Source: Aphelocoma coerulescens
Taxonomy: Eukaryota; Chordata; Aves; Passeriformes; Corvidae
Assembly: GCF_041296385.1 (NCBI RefSeq)
Contig: NC_091019.1
Span: 12,664,531-12,728,530, forward strand
Direction: 5' to 3'
Length of the DNA: 64,000 nt
Below are positions 36,215 through 49,450 of this stretch, one piece after another; the stretch's first letter is position 1; each line of letters begins with the position of its first letter. The position numbers were made by a program, and so were the translations under genes. The notes under the pieces were generated by a model. The model saw only the letters and a list, made by a program, of their open reading frames with translations. It did not search any database and had not been told where the DNA came from.

Positions 36215-37170
36215 TTCTGGGTCAGCTTTTGACATCACCCATAGGAATGAAATCAGACACCGACCAATCCGGCACCATGAGGCTGGCAGCACAAAATAAA
36301 CAAAAGCCGGGCCCAGGGTTCCACAATGAGGAAGGGAAGTGGAAGAGACTATTGTTCCGAAAGCTTTTAAACGATGTTGCTTTATTTATTTCTTTTGACA
36401 ATGCCTGAACTGAATCTTTAAAAAGGGAGAGGACCCTGTCCCCCCTGCCCCCCGGGATCTGTTAAAACAGAGTGTGGGGGTTCTTTGCCCTGTCGCTGTT
36501 TGTTCTCTCGGACAATGTTGTGCGAGCCCTGTAAAGCGCACAGCACTATCCCGGCGTGTGGGAAGGCAGCGTTCTTCCAGCATCTCCACAGAGCCTCAGC
36601 TCCGACACTCTCTGCCAGATTTTCTGAAAAGCTGGGCAGGCTGGGTGCTAAGCTCTTTTCAAAATCTGACCCTTATTTAGGTGCCTTCCAGGAAGCTGAG
36701 GTCTTTAGAAATCTGGCAGCGAGCACAGATACCGAGCATGTCGGGAAGCTGGGGCAAGAACTGCGCGGTGAAACCGCTTCATCTGGGTGTTCCTCCGGGG
36801 AGAAAAGTGACACACAAAAGGCTCTGTCGGTCTCCTGGCTCCGTGCAGCGCTGAACCTAGCCGGGCTGAAGCCCCTGCGTGAGCCCATAGGTGATTATTC
36901 ACACGAGTGGGCCCAGGAGGACAATGTCACAGCCGCGGCTGGTGCGCAGCCGATGGATGATTCACTCCTTGGACACTCTAACCTGTCACTGAACTCCAAA
37001 GATTTAGGATTAGGCCCAAAGTTCACTAAAAGCACACATGGCGTGGGGTTCTTTTCAAAGTTCAGCTCAGCTGAACAAAGCTGGCTGGATGACTTCAATC
37101 CTCTCAGTGCTTCCCCAAGGAAAAAAGGAAAAAAAAGAAAAGCAACATGTGTCTGCAGTTCGGACTGAAC
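36215..37170. promoter_or_regulatory. CpG-enriched module with MCAT and CCAAT motifs (candidate TEAD1 upstream control region)
   Basis: About 25 CpGs occur in the 700 bases from 36480, well above the surrounding intron. Its left edge has GGAATG (36244-36249, the reverse of the MCAT core that TEAD proteins bind), GACCAATCC (a CCAAT box) and a GC-rich GCCGGGCCC. It lies about 22 kb upstream of the start-codon exon. An alternative promoter, 5' exon or enhancer are all possible; the motifs are short and common. Confidence 0.25.
36515..37168 (+). CDS. Uncharacterised 217-codon ORF (doubtful gene)
   Basis: The ATG at 36515 (A at -3) opens an uninterrupted frame to a TGA at 37166-37168, antisense to TEAD1. 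The product is serine-rich, with a stretch SWLDDFNPLSASPRKKGKKR near the end; the basic run resembles a nuclear localisation signal. No domain, signal peptide or membrane segment is visible and I recognise no family. A stop-free run of this length at about 50% GC is uncommon but not impossible by chance in 64 kb. No splice or poly-A evidence supports it. It could be an lncRNA ORF or noncoding DNA. Confidence 0.15.
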   Translation: MLCEPCKAHSTIPACGKAAFFQHLHRASAPTLSARFSEKLGRLGAKLFSKSDPYLGAFQEAEVFRNLAASTDTEHVGKLGQELRGETASSGCSSGEKSDTQKALSVSWLRAALNLAGLKPLREPIGDYSHEWAQEDNVTAAAGAQPMDDSLLGHSNLSLNSKDLGLGPKFTKSTHGVGFFSKFSSAEQSWLDDFNPLSASPRKKGKKRKATCVCSSD

Positions 37171-40100
37171 CTGCTGCCCCTTTCCCATTCCTCGCCACGC
37201 TGCACAGACAAGTGTATAGCGATGAGTACATGCATTCCAGAGGGAAAAGATAAACCTGGACCCTGGAGTCGTACAGGTAAAGGATATCAGTCATTCCTGC
37301 ATCTTTAATAAAATAGACCTTTTTCTACTCTTGCCAAGAAAATTAGTCCTAAGGTGCACACAAATAATTACATATTGTGGAACAGTAAATTATTACAAAT
37401 GCCACAGAATTCAAGCAGCCCCAGGTCTGGGCCAGATTTTCCAATGTTTTGCAGATGTTTATGGTTTGCTGCAAAACTTTTGTCAAGTTACCCACACAAC
37501 ATAGCATTTGCTGAAGGATTTTGGCACATGGTAATTCATTTTCTTTGCACAGGTGTTGCATTCCAGAAATATTTTGTCTTCTTGTAGAAGACTGCTGGAA
37601 TTCTACTTTAAAAAAATCCTCATGAAAGAAACCAGATCCTCTCATCTAGGAGAGAAAAAAATGCACCCCAAAATCAGTTCATGTGCCTTTTCTTTCTTTT
37701 CAGGTAAAGAAAACCTCTGTAACAGGTAAAAATATTTTCAAAATATGTTGCAGAAGTCTGGTATTTCTGCAAAACTCACAAACTGGGAAAGCCCAGTCCA
37801 GTACAGGGTAAAGCCCCAGTTGGCCTCTGGTAAGAGATATTGGAGTACCAGGTCCCAGGAGAGTTCCAGTGGTTAATTTTACTTACTGGGAGCTCACAGT
37901 TGGTGGGACTACTGAGGTTTGCTGCTACTTGACTGCAGTAGAAAGCCACGGAAGGAGATTCTGCCCAGTGGGGCACATGGGCAGGACCAGTGTGGGCAGC
38001 AGCAGCATCCCCACGTGCCTCTGTCACCTTGGCCCCCTCAGCCCCACCACAAAGGCACCACGTGCACCCGCAGGGCTCCCTTTTGTCCCCAGCTTTTATT
38101 CCACACCGCGTGGGGCAGGAAGCAGAACACAAAACGGGGCTCTGCAGCACTTGGGACCTTTCCTTGACTGAAAGGTTGCCTGGAGGCAAAGCGAAATGAA
38201 ACCCTCGGGATTGAACAACTTTCCCTTTTAAGCATATGGAAATTAAACATTAAGCCTAAAACATTTTCCAGGAGCAGATATGAATCCAGATATAATATTG
38301 CTTTGTAGATATGGAAAAATACAAGCAGCTATCTTCAACTTCCTAGACGTGCAAGCCACTAAGTTTTCCTTCAGTGTAGGAAAGCAAAGATGAAAATGCC
38401 AAAGGACTGTTAACCTTTAGAGACACATTTTAAGAGATAACATGACTGAACTCAGATAAATCGGAATTAAATTTAATCAACCTCCCACTCCTTAGCTACA
38501 CTATCAGAAGAGAAAAATCTACAATTAGGGAAGAAACAGAAGGAAATTCAGATATCTTAAACTGAGCAAGCTTCCATCTCTGCTGTGCAACTTCCTGATG
38601 ATACTAAATACTGCAATTCCCATGTGCAGTATTACAGACTTGCTGTCTTAACAGTCCTCTGATGAGTAATCAGTGGAAGGGAACATTTAAATAATGTTTT
38701 GGAGTGCATATTATCTAGATTTGGCTGTTGTTCTCTCATTTAGAGCAAAATTAGTCTAAATTTACAATTTAAATACTTTGCGTCAAATCCTTAAACCACC
38801 CTTCTGGTTCTGTGAATGGAGCTGTTAACATTTTTGTGCTCCAATACAGCACCTAGGAATATATAATCCTTTAATCTTTTGCTCTCTGACTCCACCCACA
38901 AGTCCCTGGCACTAATTTCAGAGTACAGGCTGTGATGTTTCTAATGAGCTAAGCATTAGAGTAAGATGGACTGTCACAGCCAGGAATGCATTGCCAAAAG
39001 TGCTGCCATGAAAACAGGTGTGAAGGTACCTACAAAAGGAATCTCACTTTCTAAGGGATGGATGAAGAGTGTTCCAGCATGAATATTAAAGCCTATATTA
39101 AAAGGAGTTTAAAAGAAGTTTAAATATTTATCATTAAAATACTGACCCTCCTATCGAGAGCATTTTTTTGTTTTTCCAAATTAAACTATTAAGTTATGAT
39201 AACCTATACCACTTTTATCTTATCCTAAACTTGTTTTAAAAGAAATTCATGTGCTTTTACGCATGTGTCACTACTCACTCTTAATTTTTCTGGAGAAAGC
39301 TAAGCCATTGAGTGGACAGCTTTCACTGCCTAGGCATCTAAAACAGCTTATTGAAGCTTTGCCCTGGGGTTTTTTCCAGCAGTATTTTTTTCTGCAAGTT
39401 ACAGCAACAGCTCTCTTCATTCTCAGGTAGTTCAGTTTCTAATTAGTTCACTGTAAGTTAGGAAAACAATTAGAAAAGAAGGAAAGTTTGTTTTCCTCTT
39501 TGCATTCATGAATAAAACTGAGATGTGCAATTATAGACTACGTAAGTGGCCCACAAATTTTGAGGCACTTGGTGTTCAGAACCAATGGGCTCAGTACCAT
39601 AGCTGTAGATACTAGTTTTGTGTAACAGATCAGCTTTAAAAGCACAACATATTTCAATAAAATTTTTTGCCTTCTATTCCAGAACATCAAACACAGACCA
39701 CCAAAGCAGTCTTGAAACATCACTTTTGTGTATTTTAATTGAATTCAAACTACTGTGAATTAATTGCATGAGAATAAAAGATCTATTATTTCTTCTAAGA
39801 AATGTGAATCACTGTATTCTAGCAAAAGTAGAGTGTAAAAATGTAGAATGTGAGTAAATGTATGTAAGCAGTGCACGTGTGCTCAGAGAAGCCCAACTGT
39901 GTACAACAAACAGCTCTGGTTAGCAAATTATATTGACCAATAAAACAGCCTTTGTTTAGGAAAGTAACTGGAAAGCAAAAATGCAAAACAAGATTACACT
40001 TAATTATTTAAATCAAAGTTCTCCGCTTGTTGACTTAAATTGTGATTAAAATCAGGGATTTTAATTAATCCACTCTGGATTGCATAAACACCACCTTAAT

Positions 40101-43100
40101 AAGAGGGAGCAGTAGCTTTATCACAGAAGTCATTCAGGAAGAGCACGGTGATGGAGCGCAAAGGAGACTGAAGAAGTTCATTAATGGACATCCCTCTACT
40201 GCCCACCCTCTCCCGTTTTTCCCAAAGAGAGAGAAAGCAAATGCATGAGTGGGACAGAGTGTTGGCAGGAGTGTGCATGCATAAAAACATGCACAGGTAC
40301 TATGAGGTGAAATAATGGTGATAATTTTTCATTAAAAGCAGGATTTCTGTCTCACACAAAATAAAGCAATTACTCATGCATTCCAATTCTTCTTTCTTGT
40401 TTTAGCACTAAGGTCCCCAGGAGAGTCCATGCTCATGCTTGTCCATTAGCAGGAACATGGAGTGTACTCCCCATTTAGCTGATACTGACATTTAGTCAGT
40501 GTGTCACTTAGACACAAAGCACTACTAAGTGTTATACTTCAAAGGATTTAGCTCTGCACTCAAATACCCACACCCAACCCCGGTTCCAGCTTCTACCAAA
40601 TCTTGGACTCAACATTTCTTCCCAGATAGCAGGGAGGAGAGTAGCACAAACCAAACAGTACAACTTACTGTTAAGGGAGATCTACTGCAACTTAACTAAA
40701 TGTCCAATGCGTTGCCAAGGTGATCAAAATACCAATATAATGACAAGGGAGCATAAGCTCAGGTACTTGACAATGCAACCTACAGCACATTTACTCCAAG
40801 GACACCTTAATATCTTATATGAGAACATCCTCTCAAATGATATGATTTAATTTTCAGCAGAGGTCCAATTACAACTAAATGAAAGCAGCTAAGCCTGTCT
40901 TCTTTCTGCTTTGCAGCTTGATTTTGAAGGACAAACTACAGCCTACTTCTAAGGAACTACTTTTCTTCTTTGATTTTACAAGAAAGTGTTTTACAATCCA
41001 GAGAGGATGAGTCATCAGAAAATTCAGAAAATCCTTGTCTCGTTGCCAAAAACCTGCCCCTCTTCATTATGAACATAAAGATAAAAGCTCTTACAGTACA
41101 TTAGCTGGCATACGCCTACACAGACAGTACAAATAAATTAATTGTGCCTAGCCTCAAACATCCAAAGAGGTGTAGTAGGAGCTCAGTCCATCTTGTTTCA
41201 TTAACAAATTAAACTGTAATAGAGCATCAACAGTTCTCTTATGTACATAAGCTTGGCTGTCATATAGAAAGGCTCTGCAGGTATCATGAATCCTTACAGA
41301 CGTACATGGCAATTCTTCAGCTACTCACTTTGGCTTGCACAGACTACATAAACGCCAACAAAAGTTGTATATGCTGGAAAAAACTTTTAAGTTGGAGCAA
41401 GGGCATAGGATGTTGGTCTATTTAGAAGCTGCACAGGATTTTGGAACCCAAGACTGAGGTAGTGGTGTTCATTAAAAAGGGAATTTTGAGTATGACACTA
41501 TTCCACACATGCACAAATTCTCTTGCATCTGACAAGAAAGGCGAGTGTATTTGGAAGTGTGAGTGGACTGTATCCACTCTGCTACATTCAGGTTCCTAAT
41601 TCAGAACTTGAAAATTTGCACTACCTGGAAACATCAAGGTTATTTCATAAAAATATACACACACGTGTATTGTACAACTCAGACAATGAGAATACAGATC
41701 AAAAGGGAAGTCACTGGGTAAAGTACTGTACATGGACCAGGGGCCAGAACTACTGGAGATAATCAACACTTACCATCAAACTCCTGCTACAGACGAACTG
41801 TTTTCTTTCTGGAATGCTCACAATCTTTAGCATGAGAAAGTTATACACAACTAACTTGAAAAACAAGTTTAACTCTACTTAGCCACAAGCTAAGATTACA
41901 CCCTCAAACACACCTTTCTAAGATTTCTTATGAGAGGTTTGTTTGTGCAATACAGTTAAGGGCAATTTGTTAAAATTGCTCTGTGATTTTCTTTATCCTT
42001 TAACTGCATAATTTAAGCAACCTGCATTTTATAAGTTCAAAGAAATTTCTTTTTGTAATTACGTATTTCTGCTTTTACCTCCTGAAAATAGAAAAGCTGA
42101 AGAGAGAGAATACAGAAAAAAAGAACGGATGAGAGAGATTGAGCTCAATCTATCACAGAAAGAAACTTCTTAATTATTGAGAACAGAAAGTGAGTTAACA
42201 TAAAACACAAGGGTTCAAAAATATCTGCAGTGTCTGCTACTGCTGCTTTACCTCTTTGGCCTCTGACCTCAGGGCTGGGAAAAGCCAGAGAGAAAGGTAA
42301 GGCAAAGCAGTGTTGATAGCCAAAGGCCAGCACCTCCCGCCTGTCTGAAGCCCCAGCGATGCCTGTACAGAGGATTTTACCCCCTGTGCTTTGGACAGGC
42401 AGTTGGTAAGATGCCACCCAGGGTACAGCGGGGCACGGCCATGGCTGTGACATTCTGGACAGCTCTCAGCCAGGGCTGCCTTCCAGCTTCATCCCTCCCT
42501 GAGTTCCACTTCAACCAGAGATAGCGTTTTCCTTCTCCTCCCGGCTGAGGGAAGCGCACTGCTGCTATCTGATGTGGGTAGCTGGTATGTGGTGTTGCAC
42601 ATGAGGACAGGGCCTCAGCAGCTCCCAAACAGCTCCAGACTCCATTTGCAGAGGCCAGTGTTTTTCCTGAAGTGCAACCAAAGACACGGATGCGCATCTT
42701 GGAGCAGACGGTGGCTCACCGCTCCCACTGCACATACACTTTGTTTTTTTTCCAAAGATCAGTTCTGACAGGCACCAAGGCCAGTGCAGACATACTGGCC
42801 CAGACTCGTGACATCACCTGATTAATAAATCCAAGGAAGGTTTGGCAGCCCTGGCTACGGGCAGCCAGCCCGTGGGAGAGCAGCAGCCACGCATCAGATA
42901 ATGCAGTGCTAACTCACTGCCCTATGCACTGCTTCAATCAATAAACAACTTTCTCATCAGCCCACTGTAACCATCTGTTTACAGGGCCCCTTCTGTAAGC
43001 CCCAAGGGCCCCCCAAAGCAGAGACCAAACCCTGCTGTCAGAGCTCCCACTCCTGCCCCCGGCCAGTGGGATACACGGGATGCCAAGGATGTCATTCTCA

Positions 43101-43309
43101 TGTAGCAGTGGCAGTGCCACAACAGGGAGCTGACAAAGGGCCCTGGGGCTGTGACCCTGCCTCACTGAACAGAGCCCAGACCCTGCCCCAGCAGCACAGC
43201 CAAACACACGGGAGCCTCACCGAGCCCCCTCCATCCCACCAGAGCACAGCCAGGCTCGTGGCCCTCAAAATTGAGGCCACTGTCTTTTCCCCCTTCCTTT
43301 ATGAACAAC

Positions 43310-43700
43310 ACCTCATTATTGCAGAATGATACGAGCGCTTAATTAGTGCTATGGGTTAATCACTCTGCCCAAGGAGTTCCATGAATAAAGGAAGCCAATC
43401 CAGGTTCCCGTTATCCAGCTACCAGCATGGGCTCTAATAACACTCCCTCTTCAGCCAAAGCCAACCACAGCCATAACACAGATACATAATGTCTGATGTA
43501 TAACTGGTGATATCCTCTCTTTTATGGGGTTAATACTTGCCCTTGGGGATAATTGTGCAGGACTTTAGATGAGAGATTCCCATAAAAGGCAGTAAGAGTC
43601 ACCCAGCTCAAACCACACATAACTCAAGCTAGTTTACCCCTTTGCATTATTTAAATGTCTCTCTTTAATGTGAATGCATCAATTTAAAGGCACAGTGCTG
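43310..43700. other. Block resembling a conserved noncoding element
   Basis: Repeat-free sequence dense in homeobox, octamer-like and AT-core motifs: GCGCTTAATTAGTGCTATGG, TTTGCATTATTTAAATG and AATGCATCAATTTAAAGG. It lies between GC-rich segments and has no supported ORF. This looks like a developmental enhancer, but only cross-species alignment can show it. Confidence 0.25.
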
Positions 43701-44559
43701 CCAGTGCTCCGGGCAGGCAGTTCTTCTCTGGCGACCAAATGTGTCTGTTCAGAATTTAAATTTGCATGCATTTCAGAAATGTGCTATTCCTAGGCCTCCT
43801 GGCTGTCAGGGAACACAGGCATTCCCACTGCTGTCAGGAAAGGCTGCTGCCAGATGTGCTGCACCACTGTACTTGGGGGTCAGGCAGGTGGGGGGCTGAG
43901 CCCCTCTGACCTGCTGCAGATAGCGAAATTCACACACTGGCATTTCCAACCATTGGTGCTGGCAATTCTCCTGACTCCAGAAGAGCACCTGGACACTCCA
44001 TGCGTGGACCCAGAGAAGGAAGAGAAGCCACTGGCCCTCCTGGCCCTTCCACTCTGCTTCCCTGGCTCCTGGTTCTGGCTCAGGCTGTCCTTGCAAGCAC
44101 TTCTGCTAAAGCAAAATTTCCCCCCGTACATGCAGGTAACCAGAGACTTTTCCCAATCACTTACAGCTTGGCCTTCCATTTTAAGATTACAGGTTTTTTT
44201 TCCCCCAGGTTTATATTTGCACAAAGACTACCACAAGGTTCAAGTTACAGCAATTAATGAAATTTAACTACATTAATAGCGAGAGAGCCTTTTAAAGAAC
44301 AATTTTGGTTTTAATGTTAAAAAAAATGCAGTAATAAGAGTGAGGTAGAAATATTTTCATTTGATTGCCTGTTTCTTTCTCTGGCTACATGCATGAACTT
44401 GTTTCCTGGTCAAGGGGAATTTTTGCAGGTAGGAAAAAAAAATTCTGCCATCCACTCAGTCCTCGAGTGTCTTGTTTTTACAAGGCAGAAAGGTTTTGTC
44501 AGTCAGGTTACCTAGGAGTGAAAGTTATGTCTCATAATCCATAATTCTATTGCCCGTTA

Positions 44560-44770
44560 CACACCATCTGGTGACACAGTCAAAGATAATCTGATTTCTG
44601 TCCTTTAAAAACATCACATAGCTGTATCATGTGGTGCATGCAATATGATAAATGGCTTATTTAAATATGCCATTTCTGTACAGTTTACAATTTCGTGGTC
44701 ACTCTCAGCTAGCATGAAAGCAGCTTCAAACAGGGGTTTTATTGATCGTTATTTCAAATATCTCAATCCT
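44560..44770. other. Block resembling a conserved noncoding element
   Basis: Contains CAAAGATAATCTGATTTC, GGTGCATGCAATATGATAAA and TTTAAATATGCCATTTCTG, with TCF-like, GATA-like and homeodomain-like cores, no repeat and no ORF. Purely compositional evidence. Confidence 0.2.
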
Positions 44771-46639
44771 TAACTGAGGTGTTTACCTATTTACAGTTAC
44801 ACCTAAAATTGTATGATTAAACAGCTAACACCTAACCAACCTTTAAGAAGCTTTTATTGGAATTGAAAGTTTTGCATCTACAATGGAACAAATACCATGA
44901 CAAAGCTGTTCCATGTTCCAAAAGCAGCAATGTCTTTTCCCAGTGTCTTTACCAGGAAGAGCCTGATATAATTTAAATCCAGACTACTCACTCAGTCTGT
45001 TGCAGGAGTTCTCAAGTATTTCCACAGATTCTGGAAGTCTACCCAGAAAAAGATCCTTGCAAGATAATAATCCATCAATACATCTGCAGGTTTGCAGCAG
45101 GTTTGCTTTTGTCACTTTATTTTCAGTCTCCAAAATAGTTAAGTGAGCTGCCAAAAGTTGAATCCTCACAAAATAAATCAAAAAAAGAGAATCAATCATG
45201 CTGGGCAAAAGAAAGCTCTTACACAACTAACCTGGTGAAGGGAAATAGGCCATTTGCTGTTGCTCAACTCCTATTTCAGTGGCCCTTACATTCTCCAAGG
45301 CCAAACCTTCCAACAACAATCTCATCCCCTTCTGATGCACAAGACACACCCAAGACATTTTCAGGAGGGGTGGAAAGTAGTAAAAGAAGATTTCTGTGAT
45401 TTGCAGTCAGGTTCTTCTGGGAAGATTACATATTTCTGGGAGGCTATAATGTACACACGCATCTGTACCTCTGATACAATCACATAATCACCATTCAGAT
45501 CTAAATAGCTATTTTTTCATGCAGATTTTTATTACTTTCTCTTCCTGGAATAATTAACGACTTTCAGATTTTTTTAACTTAGGAGAAGACTTAATTTTCA
45601 CCCGACTCTTCAATTACAACTCCAAATAATTCCCATTTTCCTTGCAGACTGTCAGGCTGCTGTGCCCTTTGCTCTGGTAGGTTTTGTTCACAGCAGAGCC
45701 TCTGGGCAGAGCACAAGCCTACAATAATCTCATTTAGTGATACACCTGCATCATTCACCGGGATTTACCACAGTCTCAGGCTTCACTTGGAGAGAGGAAG
45801 GCAGCAGTGCTCCACTGAAAGCCAATTCCTCACAGAGTTTCGTGTCCGGCCCAGCTGCTGGGATGCCAGGCCACGCTCCATGGGGAGGCAGGGAACATTC
45901 CCAAAACCTGGCAGGAGCGGGGACGGCACAGGAGCCCCAGGTGCGAGGTCACAGGTGTTCCATTGCGCTGCTCCTCTCTCACACACACCTGCAGAGCCCT
46001 AAAAGCACCAGGCCTCGTCCACACAGCGCGGGAAGGTCGTCCCATCTCCTCTGCCCTCTACATCCAATCATCCCACTTGTGCTCCCTCTGACCAGGCTGT
46101 CCAGCTGCCTGTGCCTGTCAGGTATATTCTGCTACTAGGAGGGATTTGGATAAAGCATTTAAGTATCTGGCAAGCATTTTCTTCAATGAAGAGACATGCT
46201 AAGAGCTAGGCAATCATGTTTTTAACTGTGCTGCCTGCCAGAAAAGTGCACAAACTTCCAATAGCAAAGAAATGAGGTCATTTTGGTCAACTGCCAAAAT
46301 CAGCACATTTCCTCTTTTGGTTCTGGATGCTGCACCTCCACACTCCACAGTGTGTGACAAGGCGTGAGCGGGAGGTGTAGTCTCTCAGGAAAAAAAATAA
46401 AATATAAAGTAAACTGGTGGATGTTCGTTTTTTTCTTTAAAAATAAAAAAGGGGTGGGGAAGGAAAAGAGGGGGGGAAAAAATCAGGAAGTGTCCTGATG
46501 TCACATGACCTCCTCCTGAAGATCTATTTAATTGGAGTCTAGAATAACCTTCCTAAGAAGATGTCAATACCTTATCCTGATGTTACAGCAGTGTAAAGCC
46601 TCATCCTGTTAAGGAATTCGAAAGGCTTACAGGAGGGAT

Positions 46640-46750
46640 GCAGCTTGTGGTTAGAAGGCTGGACTGGAATTTAGTAGATCAGGATTAAACCCTGATCCTG
46701 CCACAAGATTCTGCTTGAGCAAGACTCCTAAATTCCCTTGCCTGAGACCC
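46640..46750 (+). repeat. MIR-like SINE fragment
   Basis: GCTTGTGGTTAGAAGGCTGG, then GATCAGGATTAAACCCTGAT, then CCTGCCACAAG, then GAGCAAGACTCCTAAATTCC. These follow the MIR order (tRNA-like GTGGTTAAGAGC, GGTTCAAATCCC, CTCTGCCAC, GGCAAGTCACTTAACCTC). Diverged and inactive. Confidence 0.6.
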
Positions 46751-46905
46751 TATCTTGAGCATGGTCTGGTGCCTTTAAAAACTAAGTTTTCCTGAGCTGG
46801 GAATATCTCTTTGCAGTAGAGCAGAGTCTGGAACAGTGGATTTTGGATGCTCATTTGGGCCTCTTAATGCTAATGCAGCACAAACCAAAATGACAGCAGT
46901 AGCAG

Positions 46906-46928
46906 TAATAATAATAATAATAATAATT
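46906..46928. repeat. (TAA)n microsatellite
   Basis: About seven TAA/AAT triplets. Confidence 0.9.
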
Positions 46929-47499
46929 ATCTCTCAGTCTTTATTTTCACGTTAATGTCTGCCAAAAATGTTAGAGAAGTTTCTCATTGTGGCAACTACT
47001 GTATTTATGTGCATAATTTACAAGGAGCTCATCTGAATAATTTGAATTTTTTATTAAGATTATTTTCTCATTTTCCATTGAGAAGCCTTCTTAGATACTG
47101 ACTCACTTTCAGCCTTGTGGGGAAAAGTGCCAAGCATTTGTTTTTCTTCTGTCTGCAGTAGTTATTTGACTCCTGCATTAAACTCAGCAAAGCCAAAACT
47201 GAATAGGAACAATCTTAATTTAATTATTAAATATATTACAAGCTTCACTGTGATTTTAAAAAGAACTTTCATGTGGGGTAGTGGAAATGTGCCAGGGAAA
47301 TCTAAAAGAACTGTATGTAATCCTCTGTCCCCACCCCTCCCTTCTTCCAGCCTCTCTCAAAACGAGGTTAGGTGAACCCAAATCTAGCGGAGTCAGGGTG
47401 AGCCAGTTTCACTTTAGGTTTGCTTGGCAAAAAGTTGCCAGGGCATCCTGCCAAGCCTGCCACTTTTGAGATAAATATGACTTTCTTTCAGGGCAGTTT

Positions 47500-47680
47500 T
47501 ATGAGGGGCACAGCAAGAGGCTCATATACTCTGGCAATTCAATTGCAGATTTAGCTACGCAGCAGCTGCCGCTGCTCCATTATAAACAACAGCTTGCTCT
47601 GAAGTTCTCTTAAGAAGTTTACAAAAGGGACAGTGTATTTATCTGACGTCTGTTACAGTGCTGTGCAGATACACAGATGG
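47500..47680. other. Possible enhancer: E-box and CRE-like motifs
   Basis: GCAGCAGCTGCCGCTGCTCC contains a CAGCTG E-box and is followed by CATTATAAACAAC and TCTGACGTCTG (a 7-of-8 CRE). Repeat-free. Suggestive only. Confidence 0.15.
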
Positions 47681-49349
47681 CCTTTGACTCTCACCTTCTG
47701 CATCACACCCAGCCAAACCCGGTCCCACAGAAAGGGTTAGGCTTTAAATTTGCCTGCTCTTTTCCTGATGACACTCTCTTCATCTATCTGACAATCAGAG
47801 CCAGCTTACTTTCCTTGGGAGGGTCAGATTGGCAGATGAACTACAGTGAGGAGAGGAAACATGTTAAGTATGAAAACATTCTCATAAGCTCTCACAGGAA
47901 AAGGATGTAGCTAACACTAAAAGAGAATACTGCATTTCTCTGCCAAACTTTATCATACAAGATTATGCATTTCCAAAGCTTACATTTCTACCGACTAAAT
48001 TTCAGTGGTGCTACATCTGCAGGAGGTATATTCCAAAGCACCCTTCCTCTACTCCCCGTAGTCAGTCAGTTCTGGAGGTTTCCTTTTGAGGTCAGCAACA
48101 AGCACATGGATCACCACAGGATACTGCCACTGGACGGTAACTGGAGTCTAACTCCCACCAGAGTGCTGGGAGTTGCCAGGTGAAGAGCTCCACCGCTGTC
48201 TGACCAGTGCCGTGGGTGATCCCTCAGGGAACACCTCCCGGAGCCACAGGGACTGACCAAGTGTCAGGGACTGCTTGAAGCGAGCTCCCTTCCCCAGGTC
48301 CTCACCCCTGTGCTGATGGCCTGGCCTCATGCTGGGCACAAACACCCTTTGCTGTGCAGCTGGAAGGGTAATTACTTAAAGTTCGTCCTTCCTGCTCTGG
48401 AGTCCCCTGCACTTCCTCAGTTGTACACAGCTGGAATAGTAAAGCCAAGGAGCTGATAAAAGTATGGTCTGGGCACGGCTTTGAACAGCTTGCCCTTTCC
48501 TGGCTTAATGACCATATCATCTGCATTTTCACTGAAAAGCTCCAGTTCTGACTGGCCAAGTTTCATGGCTTTTTGTACCTTTTTGGGGAGCAGTCAGAAT
48601 GAGCATTTTGATGGCCCATCCCTAGTCCAAGCATTATTCCCAGAAATGCATCAGTCAGCACAGACCCATTGACCTTTGTTTGGCTTCCTCAGTCCCACCT
48701 GGGCAGCTGATTTTGACTTGTTTCTCATTTTGTTCACCTGTGGACAAGTCTGCCTAACAGGCAGCACAAGTGGTTTTTGCTGCACACAGGCTGCTGGACA
48801 GACTTTTGCAAGCTTGGTTTAAATTCGGTGTCTAACGAGTGGAGCGAATCCCCAGGTCAATACCTGCACTCAATTCTACAAATGCAAAAGAAAAAAGAAA
48901 AGCTGCTGGTGTGGGTCATTCTCAGAAAGGGATCCAGGGCTCTGTAAGTTGCCTTCTTCTTATGGCTCTGGAATCACTGCACGTGATGAAAGCAGTCTAT
49001 TAACAGTTCATCATAAAACATTCTCTGAGATTTTATGTCCTAAATTATGTATATGATTGTTCGGCCTGTCTGGTGACTTAATGTAGTGGGAAATCTAAAT
49101 CACTGTTATTACACCTCTAACTAAGGATTTTTAAACTATTATTTTAATTAAATGGGGAAAAAAAAAAGAAGACAAGTTCTCAGAAAAAAGATACTCTAAA
49201 AAAACTGTGATCCTTCTTTGAGCAGCCTTAAATATGAAATTGATATTTCTTCTGGTCCTGGGACACACCAGTGCTAGCATGTTATTTCTGCAAGGACTGA
49301 GATCTGTGCATTTGTTCCTGCACTTAAAAATGGTTCTTCACATACATTT

Positions 49350-49450
49350 TCATAATAAAGCACCTTATAACTGCTACACAATTATTGCTTAGAGCATTAA
49401 GTAACAAGGTATTATTACTCCAATTTTACAGAAGGGAACAAATCATGGAA
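49350..49450 (-). repeat. MIR-like SINE fragment, reverse orientation
   Basis: GTATTATTACTCCAATTTTA followed by CAGAAGGGAACAAA matches the reverse complement of the MIR 3' core (CTCATCTGTAAAATGGGGATA). The upstream AT-rich text fits its 3' end. Confidence 0.4.

Noticed and set aside
41768..41790. Consensus minus-strand donor GATG-GTAAGT as a TEAD1 5' exon end
   Set aside because: The donor is good, but no matching acceptor, CpG island or conserved leader was found. Such hexamers recur by chance in the window.
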